Program-made: the position numbers and the translations under genes | NCBI GenBank assembly: GCA_036504735.1 | Contig: DASXUQ010000008.1 | Span: 1-64,000 of the forward strand | Direction of reading: 5' to 3' | Origin: a bacterium | GTDB lineage: Bacteria > Electryoneota > RPQS01 | Length of the DNA: 64,000 nucleotides | Notes under the pieces: generated by a model | Seen by the model: the letters and a program-made list of their open reading frames with translations, nothing else | Database searches by the model: none | What the model was told of the DNA's origin: nothing | Part shown: piece after piece, positions 60,076-64,000 of the stretch | Position numbering within the stretch: position 1 is the stretch's first letter | Layout: every line of letters starts with the position of its first letter

Positions 60076-61449
60076 ATGAAGGTCAAATTGTTAGTTTTTG
60101 CGGCAGCCCTGCTCGCGCTGACGTCGCTCAGCTTCGCGCAGAACTTCGTCGCTTGTTTTTACTACGACGGAAGTCAGCTCACCGCCAATTGTGACGGCAC
60201 CGGCGGCGCGCTTCCCGACGGTACCCCCATGGTCATCTATTACGACGCTAACAGCAACGGCCCGGACGCTGCTGATCAGCCGGCTACTGTTTGCTCCAAT
60301 CCGCCCGACTGCGCCGATGGCCCCGCCGGTACGGTTAACTTCAATACGTTCGTTATCAACAGCGCTGAAGTGGGTCTTGAGCCCGGCCAGTTCCTGAGCG
60401 AGCCGTGCTTCACCAGTTCGGGCATCACCCCTTCGCCGTCCCGTTACTACATCAAGCTCACGGCTGCCAACGGCTTGGTTTGGATGAGCCCGGTGTTCAC
60501 GCTTGCGGTTGGTCCGCAGGACGTCTATTGCGGCCCCTGGACCTGCACCCCTCCTCCTCCCCCGACCTGCACCCCGATCCCCGACACCCGCGCCGTGACG
60601 TTCGCCCCGGTGTCCGGTAATGTTCAGGATCAGGCTGCCTGCATCACCCTGTGCCACGCCTATCCGACCGTGACCGTGTGTGTTGGCCCGACGCTGTTTG
60701 GCCGCCTGCCGGAAGTTGTCGCCAGCTCGAACTGCCAGTGCGACCCGCATCAGGCCGCTGGCTACACGTTTGACGGCAGCATGGCCGGCCCGTGGGTTTG
60801 GAATGCCGCCACGATGAGCTATTGCCAGCAGATCGTCCTCGGCCCCAACGGCACCGAAGGCTGCGTTGAGCTGCATTTTGATTACATCTTGGCCGCCCGT
60901 GTCACCGACGTGCAGATTCTCCCGCGTGACAATTCGGTCAGCGTCAGCTTCAAGACGGCTTCCGAAACCAACATGGCCCGTTACGAAGTTCGCCGCAATG
61001 GCAACGTGGTCGCCCGCCTGGATGCCAACAATGGCTCCACCGAGCATAGCTACAGCTACACCGACAACAGCGCTGCCAATGGCACCACCTACACCTACGA
61101 ACTGGTGTCCGTGAGCGTTGACGGTTCGACCAACCTCGAAGCCACCCAGGCTGTGACGCCGGATCAGAACCACGCGCTGGTGACCGAGTACGCTCTGCAC
61201 CAGAACTTCCCGAACCCCTTCAACCCGACGACCTCGATTCGGTTTGACCTGGTCGAGAACAACTTCGTCAGCCTGAAGATCTACAATGCCAACGGCCAGG
61301 AAGTGTCGACGATCGTCAATGGCAACCGCCAGGCGGGTGTCAATGTCGTCAACTTCGACGCCACCAACCTGACCAGCGGCCTGTATTTCTACACCGTGAA
61401 GGTCGGCAATGTTTACAGCGCCACGAAGAAGATGCTTCTGGTGAAGTAA
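60076..61449 (+). CDS. Secreted Cys-containing protein with T9SS sorting domain
   Basis: The 457-residue protein has a signal peptide (MKVKLLVFAAALLALTSLSFAQ). Its N-terminal domain (YYDANSNGPDAADQ ... NFNTFVINS ... GQFLSEPCFTSSGITPSPSRYYIKL ... WMSPVFTLAVGPQDVYCGPWTC) is shared with 19062 and 61693. A Cys-rich middle part, a fibronectin-like domain (VTDVQILPRDNSVSVSFKTASETNMARYEVRRNGNVV) and the tail LHQNFPNPFNPTTSI ... KKMLLVK follow. AAGGAG lies upstream. It follows 59159 by 65 bases and may be in its operon. Confidence 0.87.
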   Translation: MKVKLLVFAAALLALTSLSFAQNFVACFYYDGSQLTANCDGTGGALPDGTPMVIYYDANSNGPDAADQPATVCSNPPDCADGPAGTVNFNTFVINSAEVGLEPGQFLSEPCFTSSGITPSPSRYYIKLTAANGLVWMSPVFTLAVGPQDVYCGPWTCTPPPPPTCTPIPDTRAVTFAPVSGNVQDQAACITLCHAYPTVTVCVGPTLFGRLPEVVASSNCQCDPHQAAGYTFDGSMAGPWVWNAATMSYCQQIVLGPNGTEGCVELHFDYILAARVTDVQILPRDNSVSVSFKTASETNMARYEVRRNGNVVARLDANNGSTEHSYSYTDNSAANGTTYTYELVSVSVDGSTNLEATQAVTPDQNHALVTEYALHQNFPNPFNPTTSIRFDLVENNFVSLKIYNANGQEVSTIVNGNRQAGVNVVNFDATNLTSGLYFYTVKVGNVYSATKKMLLVK

Positions 61450-61469
61450 GCGGATTGGTTTGTCCCTTT

Positions 61470-61502
61470 CAGAGCGGGGTCTGGCCTCCAGACCCCGCTC
61501 TG
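61470..61502 (+). terminator. Hairpin after the 60076 gene
   Basis: CAGAGCGGGGTCTGG pairs with CCAGACCCCGCTCTG around a CCT loop (arms 61470-61484 and 61488-61502). No T-run follows. Confidence 0.65.
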
Positions 61503-61570
61503 CGTAAGGGCACTCCGGAAATGGAATTCAAAAAGTGAAAAACGAAAAGGTGTTGGATCAGGAATTCGCA

Positions 61571-61591
61571 TTTTTCGTTTTTCATTTTTAG
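61571..61591. repeat. T-rich heptamer repeat x3
   Basis: TTTTTCG, TTTTTCA, TTTTTAG. A near-inverted copy (AAAAAGTGAAAAACGAAAA) lies at about 61532-61551, so a hairpin can form. Similar T-rich pieces occur near 19004-19035, 51190-51218 and 56123-56165. Confidence 0.6.
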
Positions 61592-61692
61592 TTTAGTAAT
61601 GGGATATGATGACAAGTGCCCCGGCGCGGATCCCGTCCCGGTTGGCACAAACGTTGCAGCGTTCTGTGTGGTTAAAACACAGGAAGAGGAAG

Positions 61693-62241
61693 ATGATAAT
61701 GGTTCGCTGGTTTGCTGGCATAGCCACACTGCTTTTACTGCTGACGGTCACTGCGTCCGCACAACCTTTCTCCGCCACGTGGATCTACATTTCGGACGGC
61801 GGAAATGCCGCGCTGACGACCGCGTGTCCGCCGCAAGGGACCACTCCGATCCCCGACGGACGAATTGTCAAGATTTTCTGGGATTCCAACAACAACGGTC
61901 CCGATCTGGTAGACCCGCAACCGCAGGTCTGCATTGATCCCCCCGATTGTATTGATGGCCCTCCCGGATCGGTGAATTACAATCAGTTCCAAATGAATGG
62001 AACGGCTGGAGGTTACGGCGCGGGTTACTTTGTCACGGACAACCCGAACTTTGCCAGCAGCGGTGTTACACCGGATCCTTCACGCTATTATCTGCGAATT
62101 TATCAGCCGGATGGTGTCACCGTGTTGTGGACCAGCCGTGCCTTTACGATTACCACAGGCGCCCAGGAAATCTGGATGCAGCAGAGCGACTGGACCTGCG
62201 GAACCGGACCCCAGTGCGTGGTTCGGGACGAGCACGAATAG
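61693..62241 (+). CDS. Small secreted protein sharing the 60076 N-terminal domain
   Basis: The 182-residue protein has a signal peptide (MIMVRWFAGIATLLLLLTVTASAQ) and then only the domain shared with 19062 and 60076: FWDSNNNGPDLVDPQPQVC, CIDGPPGSVNYNQFQMNG, GYFVTDNPNFASSGVTPDPSRYYLRIYQPDGVTVLWTSRAFTITTGAQEIWMQQSDWTC. It has no sorting tail. It could be a free-standing version of the domain or the remnant of a longer protein. AGAGG precedes the start. Confidence 0.78.
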   Translation: MIMVRWFAGIATLLLLLTVTASAQPFSATWIYISDGGNAALTTACPPQGTTPIPDGRIVKIFWDSNNNGPDLVDPQPQVCIDPPDCIDGPPGSVNYNQFQMNGTAGGYGAGYFVTDNPNFASSGVTPDPSRYYLRIYQPDGVTVLWTSRAFTITTGAQEIWMQQSDWTCGTGPQCVVRDEHE

Positions 62242-62552
62242 TTCGCGTTTGTGGCCTTAACAGCATATGAGACGTCTGCGAGGCGCATCATCCGGTGCGC
62301 CTTTTTCTTCAGACGCGGCGAGGAATCGTCAGAAACGGGTGGGACTGAAGCGGAATTCGCGAGTGGAAGGCCGAATTATGAATCGGATACTATGGATCCG
62401 GTTTGACGGATGATCTTGTCAGCGCACAATTTCCGAAGTGTCAAGACAAGGTCAGGCCTTGCAATTTTGAGGGAAACTTGGTACCTTTTCTTCCGTATAA
62501 AGACTGAGTCTTTATTCGACATTAGAATACACACACAAGGCGTGGAAAGGCA
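62242..62552. other. Intergenic before the selenoprotein gene
   Basis: Beyond the terminator at 62281-62309, a palindrome ATAAAGAC/GTCTTTAT (62497-62515, three-base centre) lies about 37 bases before the next start and could be an operator. No gene and no convincing promoter were found. Confidence 0.45.
62281..62309 (+). terminator. Terminator of the 61693 gene
   Basis: AGGCGCA (62281-62287) pairs with TGCGCCT (62296-62302), followed by TTTTCTT. Confidence 0.85.
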
Positions 62553-63599
62553 ATGCAGAAACGATTAATTGCAGTGCTGGCTGTGGTGGTGGCGATGACC
62601 GGCATGTTCATCACCAACGGCTGCGAGCGGGCCAAAGCGCAGGGCAAGCTGCAGATCATGTACAGCGGCAACATTCGGGGAAACGTCGTCCCCTGCGGTT
62701 GACACGACAAAAAAGGTGGAGTGGCCCGGTGGGCTGCTTTTATCAACCGGCAGAAGAATCCCGACGCCTCATGGCTGACGGTGGACGCCGGAGACTATGT
62801 GGATCGCGGTGGGAATGGCGGATGCACGAACAAGTGCCAGTTCATGGTGACCAGCTATAAGGATCTCCATTACGATGTGCTGAACATCGGCAAGCAGGAG
62901 GTCTGGATGGGCTATGACGCGCTGGACTCGCTGATTCGGGCGACCAAGGCCGCCAAGGGCACGCAGTTCGTATCGGCAAACCTGGTGAACGTGAAGACCA
63001 AACGGCCGCTCACGAACCCCACGGTGGTCAAGGATTACGGTCATTTCCGCGTGGGCCTGATCGGCTTGCTGGCGGAGGCGGATTTCCCCAAGGGATCCAC
63101 GCTGCTGGACAGCACGCATCTGGCGGTCACGCCCTACATGGACGCGGCCAAAAAGTATCTGCCGTCTCTGCTCAAGAAGACGGACGCGGTGGTGGTGCTG
63201 GGTGAACTGACCTCAGGTCAGATCGACACGCTGGTGAAGGCCTATCCGGACATCGACGTGGTGATTTCCACCGGTGCGGTCAAGACCGGCGAGGCGCCGT
63301 ACGTCGTGGGCAAGACCCATGTCCTCGGAACAGGCAGCTCGGGCTACAGCGGCCATTATGCCATGCTGGAGTTTAATCCCTCCCGCTCGGACAGCGTGGG
63401 CTTTACCCAGTATCAGGATCAGTTGACGGAAACGTACGAAGAAAAGGGCCTGTGGGCGGACAAGATCGCCGCTTTCAGCGCCATGCCGGCTGCGCCGGCG
63501 CAGCCGCTGAAGACGCCGAACCCCGCACTGAACACGTTGCCGACCCAGCCGAAGCCGGCGGCACCGACAGGCGTATCTACGAAGCCCAACGCGGGCTGA
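62553..63599 (+). CDS. UshA-like selenoprotein (in-frame TGA read as selenocysteine)
   Basis: The 348-residue frame starts at ATG 62553 (AAAGG upstream) with a lipoprotein signal (MQKRLIAVLAVVVAMTGMFITNGC, lipid Cys24). It reads MYSGNIRGNVVPCGUHDKKGGVARWAAFINRQ, with TGA at 62700-62702 as residue 50. The next gene has PCGCHVSKGGVARW at this place, aligned without gaps, so the TGA stands for Cys or its selenium analogue. Downstream, LTVDAGDYVDRGG and VLNIGKQEVWMG resemble the 5'-nucleotidase metallophosphatase fold, but the GNHE metal motif is GKQE, so a redox rather than hydrolytic role is inferred. Ordinary prediction would start at GTG 62721 and lose the signal and the active site. Confidence 0.82.
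62719..62739 (+). promoter_or_regulatory. Candidate bacterial SECIS stem-loop
   Basis: A nine-pair stem (62719-62727 with 62731-62739, including G-U pairs) closes a GGU loop (62728-62730). The loop G lies 26 bases after the TGA, inside the spacing usual for bacterial selenocysteine insertion elements. The stem is also present in the Cys paralogue. Confidence 0.6.
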
Positions 63600-63668
63600 T
63601 CGCTGACTGGCGATTCCCATTGAATCCTGCCGGCGACTGCCTGTTGCCGGCCATCATTCGACTACAAC

Positions 63669-63694
63669 ACCTCTCCCGGTTCGCCGGGAGAGGT
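63669..63694 (+). terminator. Hairpin with UUCG loop between the tandem genes
   Basis: ACCTCTCCCGG (63669-63679) pairs with CCGGGAGAGGT (63684-63694) around TTCG. No T-run follows, so it may only partly terminate or may stabilise the upstream message. Confidence 0.6.
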
Positions 63695-63736
63695 CTTGCA
63701 CAGAATCGGATCAGGAATTCAATGAAAGGGATCGTC

Positions 63737-64000
63737 ATGCGAAAGTGTTGGACAATGCTGGGAGCGGCGGCGCTGTTGTTGATCGCCGCCGCTTTTCTTG
63801 CGTCATGCAGCAGCCGGAGTGAAGCACAGGGCAAGCTGCAAGTCATGTACAGCGGCAACATCCGGGGCAATGTCTCACCGTGTGGTTGCCATGTTTCCAA
63901 GGGCGGCGTGGCCCGGTGGGCTGCTTTTATCAACCGGCAGAAGAATCCCGACGCCTCGTGGCTGACGGTGGACGCCGGAGACTATGTGGATCGCGCGGGG
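63737..64000 (+). CDS. UshA-like lipoprotein, Cys version (partial at window end)
   Basis: The first 88 codons of a paralogue of the preceding gene are present and the frame is open at the window edge. The lipoprotein signal (MRKCWTMLGAAALLLIAAAFLASC) is followed by MYSGNIRGNVSPCGCHVSKGGVARWAAFINRQKNPDASWLTVDAGDYVDRAG. Where the neighbour has TGA this gene has TGC (63887-63889, Cys51). Bases 63908-63995 match 62721-62808 at 87 of 88 positions, including silent sites, while the signal regions differ. An in-frame ATG at 63722 is an alternative start. Confidence 0.87.
   Translation, partial: MRKCWTMLGAAALLLIAAAFLASCSSRSEAQGKLQVMYSGNIRGNVSPCGCHVSKGGVARWAAFINRQKNPDASWLTVDAGDYVDRAG

Noticed and set aside
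62721-63599. Treating the gene as starting at GTG 62721
   Set aside because: This start gives a protein without signal peptide, beginning in the middle of a conserved block (VARWAAFINRQ) that the paralogue reads through. The upstream in-frame part has a ribosome binding site and a lipoprotein signal.

Overview
The window looks like a chromosomal segment of a Gram-negative bacterium of the Fibrobacteres-Chlorobi-Bacteroidetes (FCB) type or a related candidate phylum. It is roughly 60 percent GC by eye. Eleven secreted proteins end in the 80-90 residue tail built around YPNPFNP(x)T, a hydrophobic strand, a GxYxxRL strand and a terminal KLLLxK, which is the type IX secretion (T9SS) type A sorting domain. 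LptD shows an outer membrane, and HslVU, MutS2, DnaG, SSB, S21 and AcpS are ordinary bacterial housekeeping genes. Genus or phylum cannot be fixed from these 64 kb. No tRNA, rRNA, CRISPR array, insertion sequence or phage gene was recognised.

Layout. 0.4-2.2 kb: a secreted repeat protein. 2.4-5.9 kb: a leftward operon of a PrpD-like lyase, a phosphosulfolactate synthase-like enzyme, a DUF5996 protein and a UBP zinc finger. 6-11 kb: a leftward multi-membrane protein, mutS2, cvpA and rpsU. 11.3-18.98 kb: superoxide dismutase, a 974-residue VWA surface protein, a lipoprotein and a ROK kinase. 19-26.6 kb: a secreted protein, GH57 glucanotransferase, lptD and a DHH phosphoesterase. 26.7-32.7 kb: two large leftward secreted proteins, one a gingipain-like C25 peptidase homologue. 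33-41.5 kb: hslVU, an ECF sigma/anti-sigma pair, dnaG, and a TPM/nucleotidyltransferase/LemA/four-helix cluster. 41.7-56 kb: a HAD hydrolase and a rightward run of T9SS cargo proteins with acpS embedded. 56-58.7 kb: nnr, vanZ-like and ssb. 59-64 kb: small secreted proteins and two tandem UshA-like lipoprotein genes.

The most notable observation is at 62.55-63.6 kb. An open frame with a lipoprotein signal runs through an in-frame TGA (62700-62702) that aligns without gaps to a cysteine codon (TGC, 63887-63889) in the adjacent paralogue. A 9-bp stem with a GGU loop begins 16 nt downstream. This is read as a selenoprotein of the PCGC/PCGU UshA-like type, encoded next to its cysteine version; ordinary gene calling would truncate it to the downstream GTG.

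Other points are two secreted domain families, each shared by genes in this window and not recognised (one in 26701-28788 and 59159-60010, one in 19062-20372, 60076-61449 and 61693-62241); a frameshift in the sorting tail of one cargo protein; a C25 homologue with Trp in the catalytic His position; a ROK protein without its zinc site; and several families of 7-bp and 8-bp tandem repeats between genes, some of which supply stop or start codons. Six intergenic regions carry close sigma-70-like promoters with exactly 17-bp spacers.
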